Part shown: positions 1 through 11,323 of the stretch, one piece after another | How positions within the stretch are numbered: the first letter of the stretch is position 1 | Layout of the letters: each line of letters opens with the position of its first letter | From: Nautilus pompilius | Taxonomy: Eukaryota > Mollusca > Cephalopoda > Nautilida > Nautilidae | Length of the DNA stretch: 64,000 nucleotides | Direction: 5' to 3' | NCBI GenBank assembly: GCA_018389105.1 | Contig: JACATO010000689.1 | Location: 294,501 to 358,500 of the forward strand | Position numbers and translations under genes: made by a program | The notes under the pieces: model-generated | Told to the model about the DNA's origin: nothing | The model's input: the letters and a program-made list of their open reading frames with translations, nothing else | Database searches by the model: none

Positions 1-700
1 TTAGTGGCAAAAAATTATTGTATCACCTTGTGTTTTTAGACAAAATATTTAGTGTATATTTTCCAGTAAAATGTCAAAGTTTATTTTTATTATAATAAAG
101 CTGCCCAATTATTGTTTTCTATGGGCAGGTGAACTTTATGTCCAAGATCCTTCATGCAGTAATTACTTGTAGAAAACCAAATGTAAGTTAATAAAGAAGT
201 AAAGAGTAAACGTTCACCGTAATATTTAAACTAGAAAACAACGTTTTAACAAAAGAGTTGCAGAGAAATGGTAAGACACATAACAGATGTTTAACAATTG
301 GACTAGTCGAGATGTTCAAGAGGCTGAGTCTAGCTGTTACAACATTAATAATTCCTGATTAAGAGTGTTGACAAGGCTATAATCGACGTAATATACTTTG
401 ACCAGGTTCCTCTAATTAAGCATAAGTAAAAGAAATATTCAAATTTCCATAGTATAGTATTAACTGCTCACACAGTACAAATTTCGCATATCCTAAGTTT
501 AAATTCCTTAAAAAATTTCTAAATGCCTACGTTCTTTTTTTGTCTTTCGAAGCAGGTAACGGAAATCCGCTGTTAGTCGCACCGCGGTCTCCCGCATCCA
601 CAACGAATCATCAGCATCACGGCGAATAGCCGAAGACCTCTTCCGCTTTAAGTATCGGAGCTCAGGAAGAACTCTCTCGGTCCGGCTACTAGAGAACTTT
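1..700. other. Unassigned AT-rich left flank
   Basis: No open frame of convincing composition and no repeat or RNA signature is visible. Base composition becomes more GC-rich from about 540, leading into the exon candidate at 701-896. Confidence 0.4.
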
Positions 701-896
701 TCACCTACTGCGGTAGTTGTTGCTCGAAGAACTTTGATAGGAATCGGGGTAAGGGTTATCTACAAATCTCTCCCCTACAGTTTCATATGTTACTTCGGTA
801 CCCGAACACACCACCTGAGCATTGCGTTTTGAGATGCCATCTTCCTCGCACTGGTAATGGTAGTCGGGCACCTGTTTTTGGCAAAGTGAAAGTGCG
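701..896 (-). CDS. Candidate 3'-terminal exon, small Cys-containing protein (unrecognised)
   Basis: On the minus strand an acceptor-like TTAG at 900-897 is followed by an open frame of about 64 codons ending at a TGA at 701-703. The reading is hydrophilic and has three cysteines (LCQKQ, YQCEEDG, VVCSGTE), then an acidic and aromatic stretch and a Ser/Asn-rich tail ending NNYRSR. GC content rises over the frame, as expected for coding sequence in this AT-rich DNA. There is no ATG in frame, so if real it is an internal-to-terminal exon whose upstream exons lie at higher coordinates. The polypyrimidine tract before the acceptor is interrupted. I do not recognise a domain. It could equally be a chance open frame or an old pseudogene fragment. 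Confidence 0.25.
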
Positions 897-3131
897 CTAA
901 GCACCCGTATGAAAGTTATAAATAAGTAAAAAAAAATAAAGAAATAAAACAAAAACAACTACAAACGAGATAAGTTGCGACGGGTGTAGACAAAACAAAG
1001 AGACATTGAAAGGAATATGTAAATATGACGTCTTTTAATGAGACATTTAAGAAGAGCCTGGATAAAGGCTTTCGAAATATAAAGGTTTAAATCCTATTGA
1101 CGGCAAGAATTCCTTTTCATCCATTCACAAGCTAGCTAAGATTTGAGCACAAGTTAATATTAGATAAAATTTGTATCAATACACTTGTAAATGAATTGAG
1201 AAAGTGATCGGCAAATATACATTGGGTAATATAAAATTAAATGTTGTGTTATAAACAGTTTACTTTTCTGGAGATTATGGAAAATTCATAAGGCCTATCG
1301 GCCCCTTTCCCTTCTATCCAATAAGTAAACTAAATTAATGGATATTTGTGACAGAGGATAAGCAAACGCTCATTAAAGTGGTAAATAGTTTTTTTAAATA
1401 AAAATAAAAATCAACACTAAATAATATGATTAGTTTCTTCAGTCTTTCAAAAGAAAGCAAAACAAAAACATTAATAATGTATTCCGGAAACGGGCTCAGC
1501 GAGAAACAATACATTTGTCTCCTAACTTTCGCGTTCTTGTGCTCGGAGAAGTTAATCAGTCGGATAATTTCGCAGATGGATGTAGAGAAGCACAACCATC
1601 AGACCTCTCTTTACTATCGGATGGACAATCCAGGTTAGCTGGCCTGTCTCCGGGGAGATCTATTCATTACCAGTTGCCCCATCTTGTCTCACAAAAAGTG
1701 GCGATTGAAATTTGTAAGTGATCGCCAGACATAATTAGCTGTAGTTGTTACTTATTGGTTTCCGCATTGATTTTAGTGGTCGCACTAAAAGGTAGATTAA
1801 AAAAAAGAAAATCATCGACTCTATAGCTATAGATACCACCCTTCAGGAAACTTAATAAGACCGTTTCTAAACGGGCGACATAAAGATCGACCGGTGTTGC
1901 TTCTTGAGACTTATTGGTGAGAGTAACCTCCCCTGGGTCCCGGAAGCCGACGGCGCGAATCATTTGGGAAATGAAAGACGGGAAGCAATTTCACTTCGAT
2001 GAATTTTCAAGATGTTTGTATTCTTACTATGTCAGCTGCTTTTAACGATCTTCTACGCAACCTAATAGCAGAGCATTTGTGGAATACACGAACGGACATG
2101 CACATATATTATTAAGGTAAATATACATTCCAACAGAGACAAAGCCGAAGGAAGAGCGACTTGAAGCGTATTAAATATAATGAAAGTTTGTATGAGATAA
2201 ACAGTGTAACTACAAATTCTTCATCTCTAATATGCCACAATTTGTGTTTGTTGCGACTAGAGACAATGCCGTCGCCTATCTCGCTGGAAGCTTCGAGGTC
2301 CCTATTTACCCGACAGTGAGTTTTGTAAAACAGTTGTTGTTGTTGTTGTTGTTTTTTTGCAGTTTTGGAAAGCGAATGAATAAACTTCGCTTAACAAACG
2401 GAACGTCTTCAATAAACGGCGAGGGAACCGAGCATTTGCAATTAAGGGGTAGTGACTCTAGCAAACGCATTATACGGGTTACCTCCCTGGATACAAAAAA
2501 TTTCTCGTTTATACACAAAACGATAATAGTAATAGTAGTAGTATTCCGTTCTACAAGTGTTGTCCTAATTCTTTAACAAAGCTGGATAGGAAGCCGGAAA
2601 AAGTCCAAATATTTTCAAAATGTACTGTTTCGTCCATATTTAAAGGTTACTTTATTTTATACGAACCGAAATAGCGTTAATAAAGATTTAATCGCTTGAA
2701 TTACCTCCCCTAAATATCCCTACAACTCTTTCAACATGGCAGATCTGCGAAGGATAAGCCAGACAACGTATTCCAAACAACAAAACTCTGCTTGTGTTGA
2801 CATTTAGCAGTGAAAATTCTTCATGTCTCCTAAAATGTGGAAAGAAAATCCATTTAACGTTCAAGGTTGTAGTTAGTTGTCAGATCAAACAAAAAAAAAT
2901 TACTTGAAGAGTTGTTTCCCTTAGTTCATTATATAGATTTTTACGCAATATTTGAACAGAAAAAGACGAAAGATCAAAATCCACAATAGCTGAACTCAGC
3001 AGCATATTTGTGAAATCGTTGGCAAGATCTTAGCAACAATGCAAATAACAAACAAAACGTTGTCTTTCAAATGAATCCCGAAAATGAAAAATGCAAACAG
3101 TTTAAAGCTACCAAAATTATAGGCTAAGATA
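897..3131. other. Intergenic or intronic DNA, nothing recognised
   Basis: Only short, poorly composed frames are present. A short GTT run lies at about 2333-2352, followed by poly-T. No transposon terminus or RNA gene was recognised before the Tc1-like element that starts at 3134. Confidence 0.4.
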
Positions 3132-3133
3132 TA

Positions 3134-4755
3134 CAGGGGTGTGCAAAAGTCTTGCATAAAAATAATTTTTCCTGTAAATTAGCTCGCATTTTGTCGAAAG
3201 CAGTTGTTATCAGATCTTGTTCATTAAAGTATTCCTATATTACTGTTGTGCAACTATTCCAATAATATCAAGAATATTGTTTCATTGTAAGAAAAGTTAT
3301 AATTTTTAGAAAATCATTTGCATCAAATCAACGTGTGCAAAAGTGTTGCATAAAATGTAGACGGCTGTCTAACCAATTCAGATTCAATTCCAATTATGCA
3401 GAAAGTGATCAGATCTATCAATAATGAATAGAATATCTGAAATTCTTGATAACTTGTTCACAACGACGAGGCATGCTGGCTACCAAACGCTGACAATTGT
3501 CACTACTGAACTCCGATCAGGCTTCCTCGATTTTCCACTTCAAATCGGTTTTATTTTTCGGTTTTTTTGCACTAACGCTGAGTTTAATCGAGTGCCAAAT
3601 GTTTACGATGGGATTGGGATCCGGGCTTTGAGTCGGCCAGTAACTCTGCTATCAAGGCCTTGACACTCCTAGCTGTGTGGATGGGGGCGTTGTCCTGCTG
3701 ATAGATAGCCGTTAGGGGCATGTGGTCACACATATACGATTTGACAATTTCCTAGACCTTAGCATAGTCATGAGCATCCATTCGACCCTCCACGTAATGC
3801 AACAGACCAACACCGGACGATTAAAAATAGCCCCAAACCATGGAAGAATCTCCCCCTGCTTGCAGAGTCCGTCAAGTGCAACTAGGATGGTATTTCCCGG
3901 ACACCGATCGCCGAACGTACACCCAACCCACTGAGTGGACCCTCACGAATTTGCTTTCGTCGGTAAACAACACTCGGGACCACTGGACCACGGTCCAGTG
4001 GAGATGGTCGTGAGCCCACTGCAGTCGCTTTCGACGATTGTCCAGACTGATGAACGGCTTCTTCTGTGCCGATCGCCCGCACAGTCCCATGTGGATCAAA
4101 CGCCGTCTGATGGTGCACGAGGCCAACTGGATCTCATGGTGCCTTGACAAGACGGTCTGGATGCTGTGGAAGTGCGGAATCGGTCCGAGTTCGACATTCG
4201 GGCGATCAGACGATCCTGTCGAGCCGTCGTTTTCCGCGGTCTGCCGGCTCTGCGTTTCGAAATTAGGCTCCCATCGACTTTCCAACGTTTCAAGGTGCGA
4301 GATATCGTAGACTGACTGCAACCGATACGATCCGCAATGATCCACTCAGTTTCACCATCTTCTTTCATACGAACGTATTGTGGCCCGCTGTTCAGGGATC
4401 AAATATCGGGCTCTCGGCATCACTATATTGAACAAAAATGAATCAGAATAGTGGAAAATGACAGTTTTTTCATATTTATATTCTACGATCCTAAACTATT
4501 ATAGCACAAAATATATATTCTAATTTTTGTAGTATATGCAACACTTTTTCACTCGCCGATTTCATGCAAATTATTTTATTACTATTTAAATTTTGACTGT
4601 GCAATTACAAAATGGATCTTAGTGTTATAGATCGTTTAAAGACACCGATACCTTTCGATTAAAACAGAAAACATACAACAGTTACTAATTTCTACAAAAT
4701 AAGAACCCATTTTCTAAGTGTAGTCATTTTTATGCAATACTTTTGCACACCTCTG
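3134..4755 (-). mobile_element. Tc1/mariner-type DNA transposon, complete ends, decayed transposase
   Basis: The left end CAGGGGTGTGCAAAAG and the right end CTTTTGCACACCTCTG are inverted repeats, with similarity continuing inward (CTTGCATAAAAA against TTTTTATGCAATA). Both ends are flanked by TA (3132-3133 and 4756-4757), the standard target duplication of the IS630/Tc1/mariner superfamily. The element is 1622 bp, a normal Tc1 size. The transposase is on the minus strand and is broken. The right end lies about 170 bp from the older block shared with 16940-17300, and the element is absent at that second location, so it inserted near the duplicated region but outside the recent units. Confidence 0.9.
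3560..4420 (-). pseudogene. Tc1-like transposase, frameshifted
   Basis: Translation on the minus strand starts at an ATG at 4420 (MPRARYLIPEQRATI). It changes frame within 25 codons to an N-terminal HTH region (ADRIGCSQSTISRTLKRW), the GRPRKTTARQDR linker and DRFRTS. A second frame change near 4150 leads to LIHMGLCGRSAQKKPFIS and then WSRVLFTDESKF, which contains the first catalytic Asp. Further on, QQDNAPIHTARS (about 3705-3670) carries the second catalytic Asp. The region of the third acidic residue (expected form SPDLNPIE) is degraded, with stops. HTH, linker and DDE order match Tc1 transposases. At least two frameshifts and several stops make it non-functional. Confidence 0.85.
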
Positions 4756-4757
4756 TA

Positions 4758-5342
4758 ATATCTTTACAATGGTTGAATCTCAGAAAATCTGCAATAGAAC
4801 AAATAAAGTTATCTGCAGAACAACTGTTCCAGAAAAGAAAGCCCATCAAAATTTACATACAGCATCCTTCATAAGTAAGCATCTCTGTTACAAATAGAGA
4901 AGAATATATTTATTATTTTGTAGCTAGGAAGTTGTTCCAAGTAACATCCACTTTTTACTTTTAAAATATTGGCCAATATGGAGTGGCCAGGTGAACAAGT
5001 ATTTTAAAGGCTGAAAAGCTAAACAAATGGAAAACAAAAGGTGTATAATATTCTGGCTGAAACGGGTTCCGTAGGAGAGTAATATGGGCACTGAATGGTC
5101 CCAGTCCAGCACAAAGACATCTACTGTACTGAAAGACACAGGTTGATAAAAAAAACCCATATCAGATCTCAATCTATCCATCCATACCTATGGAGGAGTA
5201 AATAAGATATTCAGACCTACAAAGTCAACATAAAGATTACTAAAAGATGTTTCTTTTGTCACAAGTATGGAAAAGATCTCTATTTGGCTGCAAAATAGAG
5301 CTGTTGATCATAAAAATGTGTTCCTTACACACAAATAATAAT
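4758..5342. repeat. Older, diverged block also present at about 16940-17300
   Basis: From about 4925 to 5285 the sequence aligns with 16940-17300 (shared landmarks GTTGTTCCAA, GGGCACTGAATGGTCCCAG, CAGCACAAAGACATCTACTG, TAAAGATTACTAAAAGATGT). Identity by eye is near 80%, clearly lower than in the recent units that begin at 5343 and 18061. No coding sequence is recognised. Confidence 0.75.
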
Positions 5343-5370
5343 AATAAATATTTCGATTTCTCCAAACTAT

Positions 5371-5510
5371 ATGGAAGGGCAGCCCTCAAGTAGTAAACTC
5401 AAGCTGTGTTCATCAAACAATCAAACAAAATTACCTGTATCATTCTCACCGTAAACAAGAAGTTTGCAATCAAAGACGAATTTGACATTGAAAGAGTTAT
5501 CGATATCTTT
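5371..5510 (+). pseudogene. Broken copy of the candidate first exon found at 18089
   Basis: Aligns with 18089-18225. The start here reads ATGGAAGGGCAG instead of ATGGCGGTGCAG. A small insertion in TCATCAAACAATCAAACAAA shifts the frame relative to the other two copies, and the GTATGT donor-like site is missing. If the exon is real, this copy is dead. See the entry at 18089. Confidence 0.3.
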
Positions 5511-7758
5511 AACATCATTTGTCTGTACAATCAATCATCAGATATCAAATCAATTAAAATCAGGTCCAGATTTTTCAGTGTTTGCTATTTTAATTTTATG
5601 TCACTTTAAATAGTTTCCAAGTAAATTAACGACAGATGGCAGATGTTTATTATCCTTAATATATCAGACCGTCTTCTCTGATATATCGTTTAATTTGCGA
5701 ATAAATATTTAATCTTATAATTTAAACACCATGCATTCTGTAAGTTACCATTTTATCAATCATTAGTGTCACCATTGATTTGACTAATTTATTCATTAGC
5801 AAAATTAATGTGGCGAGAAACAAGGTTTTAATTTTCAGGTATCTAAACGTGCCTATTTTTATTTAAATGATATTTATGTCCTCCTTAGGAAACTCTTAGA
5901 ACTCTGAATTTCTTTCTATCATCTTTCTGAATTGTGAGTGAAATAATTTTACGTTTAGTGTTATTTCTCTGGCTGAAAGAGGACAGCAGCAGTCGACAGA
6001 TAGATATATTTCTCCAACTTACTTTCATTGACAGATATTTTGATAATTTTGTAACGTTGAAGGCCAGTCGTGTTTTCCATATTACATGTACTAGGAAAAT
6101 TAATTTGCTTATCCTGATTTTATAGCAGTGAATATGGCCAAATATAGTTCAAGGGGTGTTAAAGCTGATGTGTCAGACATCTGTACATTGACTTATTTTG
6201 TTTTGCTGTGCAGTGAACCCAAAAGAAACAAATCTTTAGAGATGCTGGTTGCTAAAAGATGTTTTCCTGCCTGTGAAGTGAAATATCAGCTGATGTTGTT
6301 GGCATAACAAACAAATTAAAAGGAAGTGCTGTATGCTATTTACGTGTTCTCTTTGGGTCGTGGAATTGCTGACAAATGAACGTGCAAACATATAATATTC
6401 TATGTATTATATCATATATATATAATTGTGAAACATCATAAAAGAATGTTGATGGATGAAATATATATGTTGGTGTTGTTTGCGTTTTTCAAAAATGACC
6501 AAATCTAAGCTCTAAGGAAGCAACAGCGATGAAAGTTCGTGCTGATGAACCCGTTGACAAAAAAGTGGAAAATTAAGTACTTTCTAAAAGAGAAACAAAC
6601 CATATAAAATGAGAGGAATTAATAAAAGAGTTCAATAAGAATACAAAACGGTAATTGAATTTATAAAATGAAATTAAAGAAAGTAAGATTCAATAAGTTT
6701 TCTGTCGTTTGTTTTGTTCCGTCCATCATCTTCTACACAAGTTGAAATATAGATCTCGTATTACGTGTTATCGTGTGTCTACAACCTCAGCAATTATGTC
6801 TTGGGCCAAGTAATCAAACGAAATACTAAGTAATATTGCAAGTTAAAAAATTGGTATTTTAATAATTTGAGCAGTCCCCCCACACTAATTATTGTAATTT
6901 ATACCGCTGAAGGAAATATATAGAGGTCAACTCTTTACGTTAGTGCATTGTCGTGTTTTCGTCTTTTCTAATATTTTTCCTTAATAATATTTTCTTTTAT
7001 TCGTGCGGCATTACTTTCGACATGAATTTTAACCACTGATTCATTATTAAATGAGCAACATCTTCAATTTCACTAATTTATTAACGAATCAATATAACTA
7101 TAATTTACATAAATTAAATTATAGCGGTCGTAAAACACCCCACACATGACATTAATTCAGCCTGTATGTATTCCGATCTTTAATACATATTTATTTGTGG
7201 AAACCGGGTTTGAATGGCAGCACTGACAGAAATATGAAATATTAACTGAAATGCACAAATTGAAATTGTTCATATTATTTATGCATGTTATGCAAAATTT
7301 GGATTGATAGATAGCAAAATTATTGCAATCTGTTGTTTTATTGTTGCTTTTCCTATTTTAAATGCGTCTCAGCTTTTAAATGCACAAAAAAGTTTTATAT
7401 AACTGGATTTTTTCTACTTAAGAAGAGAAAACTGAACAATTAACGTAAAGATGAAGATAAACATTTTCAAATACATCGCAAAGTACCTGGTGTTTCGGGA
7501 TACCCAAGAGGTAGCAGCAGATTAATTGTTTTAAGGTACACAAAAGCTGCTTTATTGCCATTGCACTGATAATTCACACTTTTTGATGTGAGATGCATAT
7601 AATCATAATTATGTACATTATTTTCCATTCTAATTAAGTATCAATGCATATAATCAACAATACCTCAAAATCTGACTAAGTTTCGACCTAAGTCTTGAGC
7701 GATCGACTTGATCCGTTTATCATCTATCGCAGGCTAAGATTTTTATTGCGCACTGACG
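5511..7758. other. Upstream flank of gene copy 1, noncoding
   Basis: AT-rich DNA repeated in units 2 and 3. Short frames such as 5934-6125 are conserved only because the whole block is a recent duplicate. A CAG at 7729-7731 preceded by a pyrimidine-rich stretch (ATCATCTATCG) could be an acceptor that places a 5' UTR exon directly before the signal-peptide ATG. No clear TATA box was identified. Confidence 0.4.
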
Positions 7759-7819
7759 ATGAAGTTATTAGCAGCCACCTCTTTGCTGCTGTTTTTAATG
7801 ATGTTCGAATCGTCACATG
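7759..7819 (+). CDS. Signal-peptide exon of WF-repeat gene copy 1
   Basis: Encodes MKLLAATSLLLFLMMFESSH plus the first base of a Gly codon, then a donor ATG|GTAACG. This is a classic signal peptide: Lys at position 2, a Leu-rich core and a polar SSH end. The phase-1 end fits the acceptor TTTTTCAG|GA at 11323/11324, and the join restores Gly and gives ...SSH-GSCRNRW. The exon is identical in all three copies, including the preceding TGCGCACTGACG. This fixes the ATG choice, because only that short upstream stretch is shared by copy 3. Confidence 0.75.
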
Positions 7820-8418
7820 GTAACGTATTATTTACATGGCAAAAAAAATCTGTATCGATTTTCGCATCTTCCGAGAAATATATTATATATTATACGATCA
7901 TTACTCGTATTTGAAGTTAGATACTTTTCAAGAAATTTAGATTTTGGCAAATATACGACATATACAGTTTGGGGTATTACACATCGTCTCAGGATTCTCC
8001 CAGTTACCCTGTTTCATACTTTACTCTTATTCTAGTAATCATGTAGTATATATAACTATCTTGCACAGATTGCATTGTGTACATAATGTTAGCATTTCGT
8101 GCCAAATTTCTCAATCGTATCCCGTTCAATTTTGATTATTTTTTTATTCAATTTTTATCGGTTTAACCAATCTGGGTACGCTCCACTTTTCGTAACTCTC
8201 GTCCAGCTGCAAATCCTTTTCATAGGCATATACGAACATTAGCGAATATGAATAAATTAGTGAAGTTTAGGTTGACAAATTGTAATCATAGGAAAGATAA
8301 AACAAAGGCAGCAAATAAGTTTGAATGACATATAACAAAAGAAATAGAATAAGTGAAAGTTTATTTATTTATACAAAAAAGAAGACATTACTTATTTTCA
8401 CAATAAATTGCGTTTTAC

Positions 8419-8419
<1 letters not shown>

Positions 8420-8466
<47 letters not shown>

Positions 8467-8484
8467 TTTTATTATTATTTATTA

Positions 8485-8535
<51 letters not shown>
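8420..8535. repeat. (ATT)n microsatellite
   Basis: Imperfect ATT repeat interrupted by ATATTTTT and ATATT. Present at the equivalent place in units 2 and 3 with different lengths and interruptions. Open frames through it (poly-Ile/Leu/Tyr or Asn) are artefacts. Confidence 0.95.
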
Positions 8536-8536
<1 letters not shown>

Positions 8537-9659
8537 GCATTTAACTGTGTTGATTTTCACAGATTGTTTCTTGTTTTGTAATTAAAAACTCCATATAGAA
8601 ATAAGGGGAAGAGCTTCCAAGAATTCCGTGTTGGTGTGGTTTGTTCAAATGTCTTAAATTCTTCCAATAGAGGATCGAAAACTTGAAGAAAGAATCCTAA
8701 ATTTGGCAATGCACGCACAACATGTAATTTACCTTTGAAATTCACCTCCGACTTATTCTGTGCACGTTCATTACACTATTCGTTGCCAATTCAATTTATG
8801 GATTGGCCAGTCCTGGTCTCAAGTGAGCCTCAGAATCATTTGACACAAAGTACAATGTTTCTTTTGGTGTCATTTAAAGCCACCAACTAGGGACCAACCT
8901 CTTTGACATTTCTTGGAATGATCTAGTTCAGGTCAAACAAGAGTTACAATCAGCCCTGAGATTCGCAAAGTTTTCACCATTGATAAAGTCAAATGTCTAA
9001 AAGCAGTGCTATGCCTGCAAAACGACTTCCAGAGAGCAGGTAATTATAGAATGTCACAGTTCACAACAGAGCTTCATGCTTGCGGTACGCAGTCTAGGAC
9101 AGAATTGGTGCGTGTCTCTCTAACGCGGCGCCATCAACCGCTACGGATGAAATGGATGGCACCGCCTCTGAATCCGCCTCTGAACTGATGGTGACCGAGT
9201 TTTTTTTCACCTCGATATAAACACGCTTGAACCTACTTTGCAGGCACTACATCAATGGAAACCGTGCCTATATTTAAGTTAGAATCCATGTTTTAGATAT
9301 ATCTTTTGTTTACGAAGGCTACAGGTTCTGACGTCTCTCACACATTGTAAAGATAGAAGGGAGGGTCCCCAGATATCACTGAAAACAATACGATAATTTA
9401 TATTGTTTCATAAAAGATATGACCCATCATATCGTGGAAATTTTAAGCGATAACTTTACATCGGCTTATTGATTTTTATTTTTGATTTTGTTTTTGGATG
9501 TTGCGTCGTTGGTTTTAACGTCAACCAATCAGAGACTTCCTGCCTCGTTTTCGTTTACATGAACAAGATTTCGATGAAGTGGACCACGCTGCAAGTTAAT
9601 AGGATGTCACATCTTTTGTTTTGTCTTTCTGAGAAAACCGAAACCAGTTCGTTATGATC

Positions 9660-10613
9660 CTCACAAAGATATCTGCAAACTAAGGACAATCGTTGCTATT
9701 GTACAGATATCAATGGTTTGATGAATGAACTGGGTTATTATCATAATCCGGATGAGTGGCGGCTATTTATCGATTCTTCAAAGCTCAGTCTCAAGACAGT
9801 TTTGTTGCACAATGGTAATATTAATCCATCTGTCCCAGTGGCACATGCAACTGGAATGAAAGAGTCATACAAATCCACGGAAACTATACTCAATGCCATC
9901 AAATACAGGGAACACAATTGGAGCATATGTGGGGATTTAAAAGTGATAGGCTTACTTACTGGAATGCAAAGTGATTTTACAAAGTAATGCTGCTTCCTTT
10001 GTCTGTGGGATAGCAGAACCACTCAGAAGCATTACCAAAAGAACGAACAGCCAAGAAGAGAAAGATATGTTCCTGGTGAAAGCAGTGCAATGCACCAACC
10101 ATTGCTAGCTCCTGAAAAAATTCTTCTACCACCACTGCACATCAAATTAGGTTTAATAAAGAATTTTTTGAAGGCTAAGAACAAGGACGGTGATGGGTTT
10201 AAGTACACCAGAACATAATTTCCAAAACTCAGTGATACCAAACTAAAAGAAGGGATTTTCATTGGGCCTCAAATCGGAAAAAAACTCTTAATGATCCAGA
10301 GTTTGAGAAGCAGTTGACTAAATTGGAACTTAATGCTTGGCAATCCTTTAAAGCAGTTGTCACTGGTTTCTTAGGCAATAAGAAGAGAGAAACATATACA
10401 GAGCTGGTCACCAAACTTATTGAAGATTACCATGTGATGGGTTGCCGCATGTCACTTAAAATGCATTTTTTATATTCACACTTGGACTTCTTTTCCCAGA
10501 ATATGGGAAGCGTTAGTGATGAACACATTTCAAACAGGAGAAAGCTTCTAAATAAGCTGATGCCAGAAGTGGTCGAAACATTTATGACAATGTACGAAAG
10601 GTTTTTTTACTGA
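9660..10613 (+). pseudogene. Decayed transposon-associated ORF inside intron of copy 1
   Basis: In the plus frame the remnant reads CYCTDINGLMNELG, EWRLFIDSSKLSLK, ICGDLKVIGLL, CFLCLWDSR, LLPPLHIKLGLIKNF and MSLKMHFLYSHLDFF. These landmarks belong to a protein I know as a common multicopy family in invertebrate genomes, apparently transposon-derived. I cannot assign its superfamily. A stop replaces Tyr just before CCFLC (TAA at 9985-9987), and further frameshifts and stops follow near 10217 and 10280. The same relic lies at 22445-23398 without that first stop, so it inserted before the duplication and kept decaying in each copy. Confidence 0.7.
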
Positions 10614-11323
10614 GAAGTAGTATAAAGTCTTGACTTTTACTGAGTGGGACATATTATGAAAATCTTTGAGGTATTTATCCTTTGAACTATTCAACTAGCA
10701 ATAACAAAAGATCTATACGTGCTAGAGAAAAACGGATGGTACCATTGAAATCAGGATGTAAAAATTAACCAAAAACACCTAATTATACGTATGAGGAATG
10801 CAAAAAGTAAAAGTTGAAATTCGTTGCATAGTGTAACAGACCGATGCCTGCTCCGGGAAAAACAGTTTCGAGAAATAATATTCTTATGTTGCCTTCATTT
10901 TTAGATGATGTGACGTAAATAGACCTTACGTTATGCTGCTATATAGACTCCCTTAAATGTTTTATTTTTGTTTTTTTCAAAAGATTCATGGCAATTGATA
11001 AATTCCATACAGTTTAACTGCATTGCAAATTCGTAGCTCGCTCTCGCGCAATTAGGAAGCAGATTTTGTGGACGGTCTGTCTTTCTCTACTTTGATTCTT
11101 ACCCTTTATATTTTCGCTTACATTAGCATAAAACTCTTTAAAGACATCACAGCGATATACTGTGCTCTTGTAGTTATCTCGATGGCGTTAACGGAATCAT
11201 TTCTGAAGAAGACACTGTCCTTTATCACTTTAAACAAACCCAGTTTTTACATTGAATTTATTTGCTCGTCTTATTAATACTTTCTGGTTTTGATATTGTT
11301 AATCAATTCGAATTATTTTTCAG

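Larger units (their letters stand above)
7820..11323 (+). other. Intron 1 of gene copy 1 (3504 bp)
   Basis: Phase-1 intron between the signal-peptide exon and the single main exon, GT at 7820 and AG at 11322-11323. It contains an (ATT)n tract and a decayed transposon-like coding relic in sense orientation. Equivalent introns are 20591-24087 (3497 bp) and 30439-33346 (2908 bp). Only the first part of the third is homologous. Confidence 0.7.

Noticed and set aside
5934-6125. 63-codon frame identical in units 1 and 2 (also 18703-18894)
   Set aside because: Identity reflects recent duplication of the whole block. The composition is not protein-like and the copy in unit 3 is altered.
8325-8585. 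Open frames of poly-Ile/Leu/Tyr or Asn
   Set aside because: Translation of the (ATT)n microsatellite. The same applies at 21096-21472, 55121-55507 and 59918-60195.
8557-8745. Minus-strand frame with KLHVVRALPNLGFFLQVFD, repeated in all units
   Set aside because: Reads well but has no ATG or splice support, and it lies in a duplicated intron next to a transposon relic. Probably a repeat fragment.
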